Counted from the stretch's first letter, positions 10,201-18,475 are shown. The stretch: 35,794 nt of DNA from Gemmatimonadota bacterium (GCA_002709665.1 PAQK01000025.1:1-35794), one strand, 5' to 3'. The notes: generated from the letters alone by a model not told the origin. Numbers and translations are program-made.

Positions 10201-10958
10201 TCATCCGTGCTGCCAAGAAGTTTGGCGATGTGGTGCAGGCCGGGTCCCAGGTCATCCCCGTCTATTATGACGGGCGCCTGACGATCAACCCAGTAACCAC
10301 CATCCTTCTTGAAAAAGAGGGTTGCCCCGGAAGTGCCCTCGCTCTCAATTCTTGTGATGACGCCGTTGATTTGACGGGATTCCACCCGCTGTAGGATGCG
10401 GACCTCAGAAGCAATGAGGTTCTCTTCGCCCAACGACGCAACAACTTCCACCTTCGTGCCTGGCTGCAGGTCGTTGATGGAGATCCGAAGGCCCTCTTCG
10501 TCCAATATTTGTGTGCCACGCGTGTCGAGGGTAGAGGGCACGATCTCCACGAAGGGAATAGGGCTTGGACTTACCGACCATTCTCGTGTGTCGACGAAGT
10601 ATAGATTGAATGTGCGCTGGTTTTCCTTCAGGTCTGAGGGTGGTGTGGCGTCGATTCCAAGGACGGCTATTTGCTCAATATGCTCGTCGTCGCGAATAGT
10701 TGCGACAATTCCTACGCGATCCTTGTTGTTGAAGACGAGGTCCGAGAGGGCGGCCACTGATAGCGAACTGCCGTCCTGATCCTCGATCACGACGTCGTCT
10801 GCAAGGAGTACGGGATCTGGATTCTTGAGGAAGAATCCTTCGGAACCTCCAAATGACCGAACTTCAGAGATTCGACCCTCTATCCGGACCTCCTGGGCGT
10901 TCAGGGTCGTGAACGGGACGATCGCAAGGGCTAGCAAGATGGGGAATAGGTGACGCAT
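4221..10958 (-). CDS. Giant secreted multidomain protein: DUF5666-like repeats, cohesins, dockerin, T9SS-type C-terminus
   Basis: The protein has 2245 residues. An ATG with AAGGAG eight bases upstream opens a Sec signal peptide (residues ~1-21, ending near TLNAQ). Residues ~24-1205 are a long series of beta-rich units of ~80-110 residues, DUF5666-like, with recurring patterns 'F..PPPI.V...A.I.D..G' and '..G..V.V.G....'. Residues ~1300-1400 look like an SbsA-type Ig domain (KTHPAADETGV start), ~1408-1463 like a carboxypeptidase-regulatory/Cna-B fold, and ~1518-1669, ~1790-1930 and ~2005-2150 like three cohesin domains. An invasin-like Ig lies between the first two. A type I dockerin (~1938-1996) carries two Ca-binding repeats, DFDGDGEVGFRDFI and DLDSSGDVGFRDFI. 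The end (~2153-2245) is a FlgD-like/T9SS sorting domain with the NFPNPFNPET hallmark. It is probably exported to the cell surface; its role is unknown. Confidence 0.9.
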   Translation of the reverse strand: MRHLFPILLALAIVPFTTLNAQEVRIEGRISEVRSFGGSEGFFLKNPDPVLLADDVVIEDQDGSSLSVAALSDLVFNNKDRVGIVATIRDDEHIEQIAVLGIDATPPSDLKENQRTFNLYFVDTREWSVSPSPIPFVEIVPSTLDTRGTQILDEEGLRISINDLQPGTKVEVVASLGEENLIASEVRILQRVESRQINGVITRIESEGTSGATLFFKKDGGYWVDRQAPVIIDGDDLGPGLHHIAKLLGSTDEPVTVTLSNRDFFEFNGKFGRIEVQVGVATLGTSWDIDDVTFQLAANPDKAVSVSNDGEDNLLYPAQPKIRVDGSAQVQDWTTDEMEPPNVSVDDLVVFMNVAINYQAAGSEISNVNIDINDRPQEVTLDLTVDWTDPHDDKIDFSVGPPLQMVRGVTLTDFFGNRVDPQRFNDAQYEGAEPLSALVTVDSEGRVLEAQLVTVGLVVGPDQILIGEISGIHLGFWVDVAQNVIGSSGLGGFFTSETVVQGPNGEAISAGLLNSGTEVTVSGAFSDREIFMREVTLRANFEAFDLTARIRKVELRDRRLNFDEPDPILIDEDAKVFDHFGDPASLGFLEDLLRQAQLQFLLTMDGRGPDGEKAASRVEAFRIDDQVLVGANQLLIRAGHIDRFSFPPLVFPAAVNEIFYNDDTVIYDVDGNQIGPDELEERVEVRITGKFIDREVQDPWDPPRTYFAETIEVLGGVAVEYRGTLSEVVGGTLLFEPPAPLIITGQTNLRDEFGFPIDFFSLADRIKNENGLRIGLDVDFFSPGNPQVWWAQVMHPDEPTPSHLGPNQVVAVFIDVDFEQRSITAAPIPPIELIDSTEITDRSGEEQSPDVLVTGAEVFLLAEKRSGTLVAVKIKVQEVPEGFEFTSAVEFVDFFSRSIYFETPPFITVDTNASISDLEGNLIDMSELRRKMFDLPHEDRILAIIQSPDSPSDAPIATAVRIVDANAPSQGKTDELIVFVDEPSYRIGIPDRRIEPSPLPPVNVDANADIRGLDDRPISLEDISQGSRISVKGQDSRGQMVATEIKVVGGRTFTTEETIGEIDIPNRLITPAAEPPLSVDPFAYIGDTEGRRITLSILDDFIRRDPSLLLAIEFNPYGPGIVSINLINPEFGFGPVHDQFIVDVAQVEVDVNNLRLIFQPEPPGSVAADAIITGPDGESLTLADLEPGQRIFARGEELGEEIIVTAITVIPRIDFVELVAQVGDFDEEGVDNDVVVKVLNQDGNEINLPVRLYIDFSPPIETRSGHIFSNLPQGPHVIEVEVPSVGQFNQARIFISATGTAFRIEKTHPAADETGVDQVIDIAITFTEALQQFGDFIAISGVLVPAPKSGDLGNNLELENEGRTLFFRDVELAENTDYTLAINSATSKTGAVLSPFQIQFSTGGELAKLGSLSGSINLTDNLLFIGTIRLFDEEGKPVTEGDLDTEGGFTLENVFEGTYRLSVQISAEDGRSASGFLDVDADAEPDNITLGAGENLSDLTITLTLPEIVDPGSEGGPNKDAGIALDLDTRSENQDLDDLSVLPDTEVRVAVYASEVEDLIGFNISLSYDTTAVSFQSVSENAKNEDNLLKSNGGLAVALPPTVQAGIVEFASAILGATAETAGSGTGVLAEFRFKTKQSFSDQTEFLVPRVLLVSQSASDTSSVLARATITPSTDRILLRVTADKDTIDADWSTTSVISVDIKNADGETYTDEITVEFEIVSGSGALSDAYVTTTSGSAQTELSGNIAGDVEMEVSARGVTEKVSVVLVEAEIVDGVDGDGDGGTLTPAAGSGEWSMDLDTGSGDQDEREKSVAAGEEFTIQLINNQSVSPALGGSFTMQFDPTKVEPITSSITGIASQLGAPSVEGGTIRFTLAGLSGVTVEAGYVGEITFKTLDDFSGETEVILTKADIGDATTFANVESEPNNSVVIRSGDAAAGPNPDFDGDGEVGFRDFIMFAQKYGSSESDDTFDAKFDLDSSGDVGFRDFILFAQVYGKPPSEFVAPKYSAKAAIGPSMNSSAKLEMVSLTGSDPNVIILDLKVSEAEKVAGYSIQVDYDKSALEWVSAVNLVESKFSLGDVQNVSLTNTSEGKLLLADLLSKNVQGESGLVRVTFRVIDKTATTTVDISQALVSDPSGGISHLLGAYTADLRAVPETFELSQNFPNPFNPETVVPFAVPDAGDVKLSIYNILGQEVRTLVNDNLLAGFHRVIWDGKDLQGRAMASGVYFVRMSSENFVDVRKMLLLK

Positions 10959-11340
10959 ACAGTTTCTCCTTATGGAACGGTGACGGGGCCGTTGTTTTGA
11001 AGAGTCACACTAATTTTGTTAAAATCGCAACCGGAATGCAACACAAATCGGATAACAATTTGGCCTACTAGTGTCGTGTCCCGTTAACGATCGGTATATA
11101 GGGCCGGGTGGGTGACCCGTCGCACGCGACTTCATCTATGTGATTGAGAGATTTCCGCCTTCGACGTCACCGTGATTCTGGCACTTCCACCATTCAGTTG
11201 ACCGGTGATGGATTGGTTTTTCCTTTCTACGCCTTTGGAAATCGAGGGGCAGGTCTGTGTGGATCTTGCCTTGCTTTACAGGCTTGACTTTTCACCCCGT
11301 CGGCCTGATCTTTTCCTTTCAGTCAGCTTCAGGGGGCAAG
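10959..11340. other. Divergent intergenic region between the surface protein and the BMP lipoprotein
   Basis: This 382-base stretch has no convincing gene. It must hold promoters for both flanking genes, but I find no clear hexamer pair on either strand. Visible structure includes an AT-rich palindrome ATTTT-GTT-AAAAT (11013-11025), an inverted repeat CAAAT-N9-ATTTG (11044-11062) and two short adjacent hairpins, CGGGT..ACCCG (11105-11119) and GTCGC..GCGAC. A reading frame runs in from 11257 in phase with the BMP gene, but those 28 codons show no conserved features. Confidence 0.5.
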
Positions 11341-12378
11341 TTGAATCCATATAGAATCAATCTCATTATCGCTTGCGTCATCGGTATACTTCTTGTAGGG
11401 TGTTCACCCAGAGGTGACGAGCACGAATCAGACGAATTTCGTGTCATCATGGTGATGGACATGGCAGGCCTGGGCGATAAGGGCTTCAACGATGCCGGTT
11501 GGGCGGGGGTCCAGCGCGCAGTAAGCGAATTGGGCATCAAAGCACGTTATCTCCAATCTAATGAACAGGCGGATTACGTTCCGAATCTGGAACTTGCGGC
11601 GCAGGAGGCGGATGCGGTTGTCGCCATGGGCTTCCTGATGATCGACGCCGTCAGGACAGTTGCAACATTGCATCCTGAGACCTCTTTCATATTTGTGGAT
11701 GGCGAGATTCCGGGCGATAACATCGCCAGCTTTGATTTCAAGGCACAGGAAGGGGCTTTCCTGGCCGGTATCCTTGCAGCGATGACCTCGAAAACCGGCA
11801 AGGTTGGCACCATTTTGGGGATGGACATCCCTCCCGTACGTGCCTACGAGGTAGGCTTTCGAGCGGGCATTCTCACGGCGAATGTGCGGGAGGGTTTGGA
11901 CGTTGAATATGTCTCGGCCACTGTTGGTGATTTCAATAACCCCTCACGCGGCAAAGCCATGGCGCAGGGATTGATCGCTCAGGGCGCAGACGTCGTTCTC
12001 CAATTGGCAGGGAACACCGGCCTTGGTGTGATCGAGGCTGTTCGCGAAGCAAACGGCCAGGTGTGGGCCATTGGCGCTGACCTCGACCAGGACGACCTGG
12101 CGGCAGGGAAGGTGCTGGTGAGTATCCTCAAACGAATCGATGTGGCGGTGTTCGACGCGATCTGCGATGCTAAAGATGGTAATTTAAAGCCTGGGCACAG
12201 ATGGGTTGGTCTCGCGGAAGGGGCTACAGGGCTAAGTGAGATGCGGCACTCTCGCAAAGATATCTCTGCTCGCGCTTTGAAGATGGTTGACCGAGCCAGA
12301 GAGAGGATCGGCAAGGGAAAGATCGCGGTCCCATTTCAGGTCGAGGACCTTGGGAGATTCCAGGCTCCTGAGATCTAG
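11341..12378 (+). CDS. BMP/PnrA-family substrate-binding lipoprotein
   Basis: This is a 345-residue periplasmic binding protein of the basic membrane protein (BMP) family, which in characterised members (PnrA/TmpC, BmpA) binds purine nucleosides for an ABC importer. The TTG at 11341 is chosen over an upstream GTG because AGGGGG ends four bases before it and it places a lipoprotein signal right at the N-terminus. The lipobox is LVGC, with the lipidated Cys at residue 21. Family features include the DKGFNDAGWAGV block, the FVDGEIPGDNIASF block, GAFLAGILAA and the C-terminal IGADLDQD stretch. No permease or ATPase gene is beside it, so it is an orphan here. A strong terminator follows, separating it from the polysaccharide locus. 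Confidence 0.88.
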   Translation: MNPYRINLIIACVIGILLVGCSPRGDEHESDEFRVIMVMDMAGLGDKGFNDAGWAGVQRAVSELGIKARYLQSNEQADYVPNLELAAQEADAVVAMGFLMIDAVRTVATLHPETSFIFVDGEIPGDNIASFDFKAQEGAFLAGILAAMTSKTGKVGTILGMDIPPVRAYEVGFRAGILTANVREGLDVEYVSATVGDFNNPSRGKAMAQGLIAQGADVVLQLAGNTGLGVIEAVREANGQVWAIGADLDQDDLAAGKVLVSILKRIDVAVFDAICDAKDGNLKPGHRWVGLAEGATGLSEMRHSRKDISARALKMVDRARERIGKGKIAVPFQVEDLGRFQAPEI

Positions 12379-12379
12379 C

Positions 12380-12416
12380 AAGGGGCCTCCAGGCCTACCC
12401 GCTTGGTCCCTTTTTT
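12380..12416 (+). terminator. Intrinsic terminator after the BMP gene
   Basis: AAGGGGCC (12380-12387) pairs with GGTCCCTT (12405-12412), an 8-bp stem with one G-U pair. The 17-base loop can itself form GGCC/GGCC pairing in an alternative fold. A run of T follows to 12416. Confidence 0.72.
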
Positions 12417-12417
12417 C

Positions 12418-12448
12418 TTGACCGGTATAGACGAGACCTGTAACTTTC
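12418..12448 (+). promoter_or_regulatory. Predicted promoter of the polysaccharide locus
   Basis: TTGACC at 12418-12423, a 17-base spacer, then TAACTT at 12441-12446; equivalently TTG-N20-TAACTTTC. It starts directly after the terminator T-run and ~50 bases before the first gene of the long plus-strand locus. The same spacing and -10 type recur at 1050 and 18695-18767. Confidence 0.55.
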
Positions 12449-12497
12449 GTAAAGGGTTGTAAGGAAAAGAGATTACCAGGTTTTCAAAGGAAAATTG

Positions 12498-13478
12498 ATG
12501 AAGAAGGCTTTGATTACCGGCATAACTGGCCAGGACGGTTCGTATCTTGCAGAGCTCTTGCTGGACAAAGGATACGAAGTTCACGGGATCATACGTCGGT
12601 CTAGTACATTTAATACCTCCCGGATTGATCACCTCTACCAGGATCCGCACATCAATGGAGTCAGGTTATTCCTGCATTATGGGGACATTTCAGACTCGAC
12701 AAACTTAATCAAGCTGCTCTACCGCTTGGAGCCGGATGAAATTTACCATTTGGCTGCGCAGAGCCACGTTAGAGTTAGCTTTGACATTCCAGAATACACA
12801 ACGGATGTGACTGCCCTTAGCACTGTCAGAATCCTGGAGGCAATAAAGGAAACGGGTCTTTCCGCACGATTCTACCAGGCGAGCAGCAGTGAGATGTTTG
12901 GTAAGGTGATGGAGGTCCCTCAGAGGGAGACAACACCTTTCCACCCCAGGAGCCCTTACGCCTGTTCCAAAGTCTTTGCTCACTGGATTACCGTGAATTA
13001 CCGGGAGAGCTATGGACTATTTGCGTGCAGCGGAATACTGTTTAACCACGAGTCTCCCAGGCGAGGCGAGACATTCGTGACTCGAAAGATTACGAGGGCG
13101 GCTGCACAGATTAAGGCTGGTCTTCAGGACAAACTTTATCTCGGAAATCTAGACTCAAAGCGAGATTGGGGATATGCTGTAGAATACGTCGATGCAATGT
13201 GGCGAATGCTTCAGCAGGATGAGCCTGAAGATTTTGTGATTGCAACAGGGGAAACCCATTCGGTAAGGGAATTTCTCGAAGAGGCGTTTGGACACGCGGA
13301 TCTTGACTGGCAGGACCACGTGGAGTTCGATGAAAAATACTTGAGGCCGGCAGAAGTTGATCTGCTGATTGGTGATGCGTCTAAGGCCAGACAGATTCTG
13401 GGATGGCAACCGCAAACCACTTTCTCGAACTTGGCGAAAATGATGGTTGATGCTGACTCGAAGGTTATACCAGTCTAG
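12498..13478 (+). CDS. gmd: GDP-mannose 4,6-dehydratase
   Basis: This 326-residue short-chain dehydrogenase/reductase converts GDP-D-mannose to GDP-4-dehydro-6-deoxy-D-mannose, the entry point for GDP-fucose, perosamine, rhamnose and colitose. The cofactor motif [10 protein letters not shown] (residues 8-17) is the hallmark of Gmd, the RR-SSTFNT block that contacts NADP follows, and the catalytic Tyr154/Lys158 lie in YACSK. The [17 protein letters not shown] block is also diagnostic. ATG at 12498 is preferred because AAAGG lies seven bases upstream; a TTG one codon earlier is unlikely. It is the first gene of the locus, 12 bases ahead of the epimerase/reductase, the standard fucose-pathway order. 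Confidence 0.96.
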   Translation: MKKALITGITGQDGSYLAELLLDKGYEVHGIIRRSSTFNTSRIDHLYQDPHINGVRLFLHYGDISDSTNLIKLLYRLEPDEIYHLAAQSHVRVSFDIPEYTTDVTALSTVRILEAIKETGLSARFYQASSSEMFGKVMEVPQRETTPFHPRSPYACSKVFAHWITVNYRESYGLFACSGILFNHESPRRGETFVTRKITRAAAQIKAGLQDKLYLGNLDSKRDWGYAVEYVDAMWRMLQQDEPEDFVIATGETHSVREFLEEAFGHADLDWQDHVEFDEKYLRPAEVDLLIGDASKARQILGWQPQTTFSNLAKMMVDADSKVIPV

Positions 13479-13490
13479 TTAGGAAGTTAG

Positions 13491-14426
13491 ATGGGATTTT
13501 GGTCCGGAAGGAAAGTTCTTGTTACAGGTGGCGCAGGATTTTTGGGCAAGGCCGTAACCGATCGACTTGGCAAATTTGATTGTGAGGAGATTCTGATACC
13601 TCGCAGTGCTGAATTCGATCTTAGGGAAGACTATGCTGTAAAGAGACTCTATAATCGGTTCAGACCTGATCTGGTAATACATCTGGCCGCTGTGGTGGGT
13701 GGAATTGGCGCGAACCAACTCCACCCAGGATCTTATTTCTACGACAACTTGATGATGGGTGTCCACCTGCTGGAGCACGCCCGGAGAACCGGTGTAGAAA
13801 AATTCGTGGGGATTGGTACTATTTGTTCCTACCCAAAGTTTACCCCCGTGCCTTTCAATGAAGACAGTCTTTGGGACGGATATCCCGAAGAGACAAATGC
13901 ACCGTATGGGTTAGCCAAGAAAATGCTCCTTGTTCAGTCCCAGGCATACCGTCAGGAGTATGGGTATAACTCGATTCACTTGTTGCCAGTGAATCTCTAT
14001 GGTCCAGGTGATAATTTTGACCCTGAGACTTCTCACGTCATACCAGCATTGATCAGAAAGTTTCACCGGGCCAAGCAGAAAGGTTTGAATACGGTTGAGG
14101 TCTGGGGGGACGGTACAGCGACACGTGAATTCCTCTATGTAGATGATGCAGCAAGAGGGATATCGCTTGCCTCCGAGTATTACAATGAGTCCGATCCTAT
14201 TAACCTTGGGTCTGGACAGGAGATCTCGATCAGGGATCTTGCTGAATTGATAAGAGACCTTATGGGATATACGGGTGATATTATCTTTGATCATTCAAAG
14301 CCCAATGGACAACCAAGACGCCAACTGGATGTCACCAGGGCACGTGACAGATTTGGATTCAAAGCGGAGATTTCCTTTGAGGAAGGACTGCGTAGTACAA
14401 TTGGCTGGTACTTAGAGCATCAGTAA
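13491..14426 (+). CDS. GDP-L-fucose synthase-like epimerase/reductase
   Basis: This 311-residue SDR enzyme resembles GDP-4-keto-6-deoxymannose 3,5-epimerase/4-reductase (Fcl/WcaG). It has the Rossmann motif GGAGFLG (13-19), the [12 protein letters not shown] block, GTICSYPKF (with the Cys used for epimerisation in the family), Tyr139/Lys143 in YGLAK and the substrate block [26 protein letters not shown] just before the ATG acts as ribosome binding site. Next to gmd, GDP-L-fucose formation is the simplest reading. Related enzymes of the same fold (ColC) act on 3-deoxy substrates, which matters because a ColD-like enzyme is encoded at 19459. Family assignment is firm; substrate is not. Confidence 0.9.
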   Translation: MGFWSGRKVLVTGGAGFLGKAVTDRLGKFDCEEILIPRSAEFDLREDYAVKRLYNRFRPDLVIHLAAVVGGIGANQLHPGSYFYDNLMMGVHLLEHARRTGVEKFVGIGTICSYPKFTPVPFNEDSLWDGYPEETNAPYGLAKKMLLVQSQAYRQEYGYNSIHLLPVNLYGPGDNFDPETSHVIPALIRKFHRAKQKGLNTVEVWGDGTATREFLYVDDAARGISLASEYYNESDPINLGSGQEISIRDLAELIRDLMGYTGDIIFDHSKPNGQPRRQLDVTRARDRFGFKAEISFEEGLRSTIGWYLEHQ

Positions 14427-14458
14427 GGCTGTGTATTCTCCCAATTAAAGGGCGCAAA

Positions 14459-16150
14459 GTGGAAGAACAGGAAATTGGTCTCGCCGATTATCTCAGCGTG
14501 ATAATGAAATGGAAATGGCTAATCATCATAGGTACCCTGGTCTGTGGCGTGTTGGCCTTTGCTTACACCGTCATCAAACAGAAGCCACCTCAGAAATTCG
14601 AAGCTAGGGCTTCATTATTGGTTATCCCACCGACTTTAAAGAGCGACCTATATCTGTCTCCGTTTCCAATTTCCGTATACAAAGAGTTAGCAAAGGCGCA
14701 GGATTTGGAACAAGCGATCGTCGACTCTCTGAATCTGAGGGATGCGATGGGCAGACGATTGTCGCTTTCGATGTTTGGGAAAGCTTTAGAAGCAATCCTA
14801 CCTGGAGGTGGTCCAAGTACTTCAATGGACCTTGTTGTCACTTCCGCAGATACTGTTGCCTTGCCACCAGTATTAGTCACGAACGTCTGGGCAACTCTAT
14901 TCGTGAAAGAGAACAGTGGTCTCAACAACCGTGAGGTCATGGGATCGTACGAGACAATAAACCGCCAGTATGAAATTGCACGAAAGAATCTCGAGGAGGC
15001 GGAAGATCGCCTGAACTCATTCGGGGATCGGCACGAATTGGCAGGTCTCCTTACCGGTTTCGAGGCCAGAACGGCAAAACTGAAGGAATTTCAGAAAGCC
15101 TACGTAAACAATTCCCTTGATTTGCAGAAGCAGACCCAAAGCCTGAGGGACGTAGAATCGCAGTTGCGAGCTTTGGAAAATGAGGATGGAATCTGGTTGG
15201 GCTCGCTGGAGCTCGTTGGAAATTCATCTAAAACCGTAGAAATTTTGAATGAGGACCAGAGCAGAGTGTTGCAAATGGTGGAGCAAACGAGGGACGACTT
15301 TTTTGAGATTTCAGGGTGGATCAGAGATTTTCAGGTCACCAACGATCTCAACCTTATGGAGCAAGATCTGGAGAGCAAAAGAAAACTCCTCAAATCATAT
15401 TTTCTGGAACTGTCTAGGATTCGGATCGACGCAGAAGCAACCGATCACATCCTGAAGGAGTTGAAGAAAAGGAATGGCGAGTATCCTCTCCAGTCGAGGG
15501 TATCCGAGACGCTATCAGGCGAGTCATACAGAGAAGTGCTTTCCTTAAGACTTGGTTACAATATTTTCGCACCTAGAAGAGATAACCTGGAGACCGAGGC
15601 AAAAAGCCTGAAAGCTGAGATTGATAGGTTGGAGGTGATACACCACCAGAAGCAGGCGGAATATGATCGTAAGATCAGGGAGGCTGAAGCTGTCCAGGAT
15701 CGGTATAAGGCACTTATGGGATCCTACAATAAACGACGTGCCGATGCAGATCAGTTGAAGCTATCCATCAGCGCTTTGAGGCCGACAGTTTCCCGCAGGT
15801 CCGAGTTGAAGCAACTTCAGGGCGAAGCCCAGGTGCATTCAGCGAGAATTGCATCTGTTGAACTTCAGCAGTCCAGGCTGACTCGTGACGTCAAAACGGC
15901 GAAAAGCACTTACGGCAAAATCGCAGATCTGTTGGAGAAAGCCAAGGTGGCCAAGGCTGGTCAACCCAGCGATCTGAAAATCGTGGCGAGAGCGGTAGAG
16001 GCCGTTCCGGTTCCATCCGAAGCCAGTCGCAATATTGTCTCGCTTGCGCTCGGTGTTGGGCTACTGGTTTCCGTCTTTTTGGCTTTCTTCCTGGAATATC
16101 TCGAGAAGGCGAATATCAGGCTGAAAGAGGGGGGACAGGCTATTGGGTGA
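14459..16150 (+). CDS. Wzz/GumC-type polysaccharide chain-length determinant
   Basis: This is a 563-residue inner-membrane polysaccharide co-polymerase that controls chain length or export. It starts at GTG with AAAGGG six bases upstream. A short cytoplasmic N-terminus leads into TM1 (~20-38), then a large periplasmic region made mostly of long coiled coils (~150-240, ~300-335, ~370-510), and TM2 (~525-546) preceded by a Pro/Val-rich PVPSEASRN segment typical of the Wzz C-terminal motif. It lacks the cytoplasmic tyrosine-kinase domain of Wzc, so any BY-kinase would be separate; none is seen. It overlaps the next small gene by eight bases. Confidence 0.88.
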   Translation: MEEQEIGLADYLSVIMKWKWLIIIGTLVCGVLAFAYTVIKQKPPQKFEARASLLVIPPTLKSDLYLSPFPISVYKELAKAQDLEQAIVDSLNLRDAMGRRLSLSMFGKALEAILPGGGPSTSMDLVVTSADTVALPPVLVTNVWATLFVKENSGLNNREVMGSYETINRQYEIARKNLEEAEDRLNSFGDRHELAGLLTGFEARTAKLKEFQKAYVNNSLDLQKQTQSLRDVESQLRALENEDGIWLGSLELVGNSSKTVEILNEDQSRVLQMVEQTRDDFFEISGWIRDFQVTNDLNLMEQDLESKRKLLKSYFLELSRIRIDAEATDHILKELKKRNGEYPLQSRVSETLSGESYREVLSLRLGYNIFAPRRDNLETEAKSLKAEIDRLEVIHHQKQAEYDRKIREAEAVQDRYKALMGSYNKRRADADQLKLSISALRPTVSRRSELKQLQGEAQVHSARIASVELQQSRLTRDVKTAKSTYGKIADLLEKAKVAKAGQPSDLKIVARAVEAVPVPSEASRNIVSLALGVGLLVSVFLAFFLEYLEKANIRLKEGGQAIG

Positions 16151-16385
16151 TGGACAGCTTGGCGTGTGGCGAAGGGCATGGTCTCGGTGGATGAAGATTG
16201 CAGGGGTGATGGGTGATTTTCAATCTCGAGCTGTTTTGTCGCTTTTTTATTTCATCATAGTGCTGCCATTTGGCCTGGTAGTCAGAATCTTCGGTGATCC
16301 CCTGCGAATTAGGAAGAATCGAGAAAGCAGTTGGACCGAATTTGCCCTCAAGTTATCATCAGTTGATCAGGCAAGAAAACAGTAA
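16143..16385 (+). CDS. SxtJ-like small membrane protein
   Basis: This is an ~80-residue protein with one strong membrane helix (~30-50) flanked by the blocks WMKIAGVMG before it and FGLVVRIFGDPL after it. They match my memory of the SxtJ family (saxitoxin-operon SxtJ), small membrane proteins that regularly precede NodU/TobZ carbamoyltransferases. The TTG at 16143 has a G-rich AGGGGGG upstream and overlaps the end of the Wzz-like gene. Later starts (GTG 16164, ATG 16192) would also keep the helix, so the start is uncertain. Function is unknown; context suggests it anchors or assists the carbamoyltransferase at the membrane. Confidence 0.7.
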   Translation: MGDGQLGVWRRAWSRWMKIAGVMGDFQSRAVLSLFYFIIVLPFGLVVRIFGDPLRIRKNRESSWTEFALKLSSVDQARKQ

Positions 16386-16546
16386 GGCGTTTGTTATAAG
16401 GTTGGTTGGGTGGTTGAAGGACCTCTCAGGACAAAACTAACTGTGGGTAAGTCTCTCCGACTAATCTCAACGGTCTAATCTCGATAAGAAGCCACAGAGA
16501 AACTGCCTCCCATCCCCGCGAAACTCTTTTCCGGAAAAATTGACTC

Positions 16547-18322
16547 ATGAACATCCTTGGAATCTCTTGCTACTACCACGATGCTGCAGCCTCTCTCCTG
16601 CGAGACGGTGAGTTGATTGCTGCAGCCGAAGAGGAACGATTTTCCAGAAAGAAGCACGACTTTGGATTTCCCAAGGGTGCGATTCAGTTCTGTTTTGATC
16701 AGGGCGGGATATCTGCTCAGGATCTGGATTTTGTGGTCTTCTATGAGAAACCGTTCGAGAAGTTTGAGCGGATTTTGATGACCACGCTTCAGACGTTTCC
16801 CAAGTCTTGGAAAGTGTTCCGCGAGTCAATGATTACGTGGCTGGTGGATAAACTGTGGATCCGGCATCATATCGAGCACGAGCTGGGAGTGCCAAAGGAT
16901 AAGGTGTTGTTTACACAGCACCATTTAGCACATGCTGCGAGTGCCTTCCTGGTTTCGCCTTTCGATGAGGCGGCGATTCTTACTGTGGATGGCGTGGGCG
17001 AGTGGGCTACAGCCACCTACGGTACTGGAAAAGGGAACGAGATAAATTTGTTTAAGGAAATCCGGTTCCCGCATTCACTCGGGCTTCTTTACAGCGCATT
17101 TACGGCATTCCTGGGATTTGAGGTGAACGAGGGTGAGTACAAGGTCATGGGGATGGCCCCCTACGGCGAACCTAGGTACGTGGACAAGGTTTGGAAATTG
17201 GTGCAGCAACACGATGACGGCTCCTTTAGTCTCGATATGGATTATTTCTGTTTCCACCATTCGACGACTCGTATGTATAGCCGGAAGTTCGAACAGCTTT
17301 TTGGTGATCCCAGACCACCAGAAACTTATTTTTTTACTGAATCGACAGGATTCCCATCATATTTTGGAGAAAAACCGGGCAACTTTGGCGAGTTGTGCAA
17401 ATTGAACCAGCACTATGCCGATCTTGCTGCCAGCATACAGAAAGTGACAGAAGAAGTTATTCTTGGGATGGCGAAGTATGTCAGGCGGGAAACAGGATTG
17501 AAGTCGTTATGCATTGCAGGTGGGGTAGGATTGAACAGTGTTGCCAATGGTCGGATCTTGAAGGAGTCCGGGTTTGAAAACCTCTACATTCAACCTGCCG
17601 CTGGCGATGGAGGTGGAGCGCTAGGCGCTGCTCTTCACGCGTGTCACAGCATGCTTGGGCACCCACGAAAACACGTGATGCGTCACGCCTATTGGGGACA
17701 GTCTTTCAGCAACGGTGAGGTAGAAGACTACCTTAAGAGTGAAGGTATTTCCTATTCGAGGCGGGATGATGAAGACCAGCTAATCAACGATACAGTTGAC
17801 GCTTTAAAGGATGGCAAGGTAATAGGATGGTATCAGGGGAGGTTCGAGTGGGGACCCAGGTCCCTGGGAAATCGCAGCATTCTGGCAGACCCCAGCCGAG
17901 AAGAGATGAAAGATGTGGTGAACACAAAGATCAAGTTCCGTGAACCCTACAGGCCATTCGCCCCATCCATTCTATCCGAGGAGGCGGAGAATTACTTTGA
18001 CCTTCCGGGCGCCGCCCAACACGATCCAGCCCGTTTTATGCTACTGGTGGCACCCGTTCTGGAAGAGAAACAAGCATCAATTCCAGCCATCACTCATGTG
18101 GATGGTACAGGACGGTTGCAGACGGTATTTGAAGAGACTAACTCCTTGTATTACAATCTCATCAAACAATTTGGGCAGGCCTCCGGTGTCCCGGTTTTGC
18201 TGAATACTTCTTTCAATTTGCGAGGCGAGCCGATTGTTACCACCCCGGCTAATGCCTATAGTACATTTATGCGCAGTGAGATGGACATGTTGGTCCTGGG
18301 AAACCACATTGTACTGAAATGA
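16547..18322 (+). CDS. NodU/TobZ-family O-carbamoyltransferase
   Basis: This 591-residue two-domain enzyme, normal for the family, transfers a carbamoyl group from carbamoyl phosphate via carbamoyl-AMP to a hydroxyl, here probably of a sugar. The N-terminal Kae1-like domain opens with NILGISCYYHDAAASLL, carries the metal-binding QHHLAHAASAF (~124-134), the TVDGVGEW loop and the nucleotide block GGVGLNSVANG (~325-335). The C-terminal YrdC-like domain has GRFEWGPRSLGNRSILADP (~430-448) and the LNTSFNLRGEPIV end block. All signature blocks are intact. It lies between SxtJ-like and DUF5989 genes, a recurring trio in surface-polysaccharide loci. Confidence 0.94.
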   Translation: MNILGISCYYHDAAASLLRDGELIAAAEEERFSRKKHDFGFPKGAIQFCFDQGGISAQDLDFVVFYEKPFEKFERILMTTLQTFPKSWKVFRESMITWLVDKLWIRHHIEHELGVPKDKVLFTQHHLAHAASAFLVSPFDEAAILTVDGVGEWATATYGTGKGNEINLFKEIRFPHSLGLLYSAFTAFLGFEVNEGEYKVMGMAPYGEPRYVDKVWKLVQQHDDGSFSLDMDYFCFHHSTTRMYSRKFEQLFGDPRPPETYFFTESTGFPSYFGEKPGNFGELCKLNQHYADLAASIQKVTEEVILGMAKYVRRETGLKSLCIAGGVGLNSVANGRILKESGFENLYIQPAAGDGGGALGAALHACHSMLGHPRKHVMRHAYWGQSFSNGEVEDYLKSEGISYSRRDDEDQLINDTVDALKDGKVIGWYQGRFEWGPRSLGNRSILADPSREEMKDVVNTKIKFREPYRPFAPSILSEEAENYFDLPGAAQHDPARFMLLVAPVLEEKQASIPAITHVDGTGRLQTVFEETNSLYYNLIKQFGQASGVPVLLNTSFNLRGEPIVTTPANAYSTFMRSEMDMLVLGNHIVLK

Positions 18323-18475
18323 GTATTTGTTGAAGTCTTTTTCCAAATGGTCTGAAGTACGAAAGTGGGATGGTTAGCCCTCAGAACGACCAGGACCAGA
18401 GTGACTGGGTTCGGCAATCGCAGGAAGGAGAAACCGAAACCTGAACGGCTCTAAACTGATAAATTGGGGTTAGCG

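Noticed and set aside
4338-10779. Many plus-strand open frames opposite the giant surface protein
   Set aside because: They are antisense shadows of a long gene with strong domain evidence; their translations are low-complexity and have no ribosome sites.
11257-11340. Longer N-terminus for the BMP lipoprotein from the GTG at 11257
   Set aside because: It would bury the lipoprotein signal 28 residues in; the TTG at 11341 has AGGGGG in place and gives a normal lipobox position.
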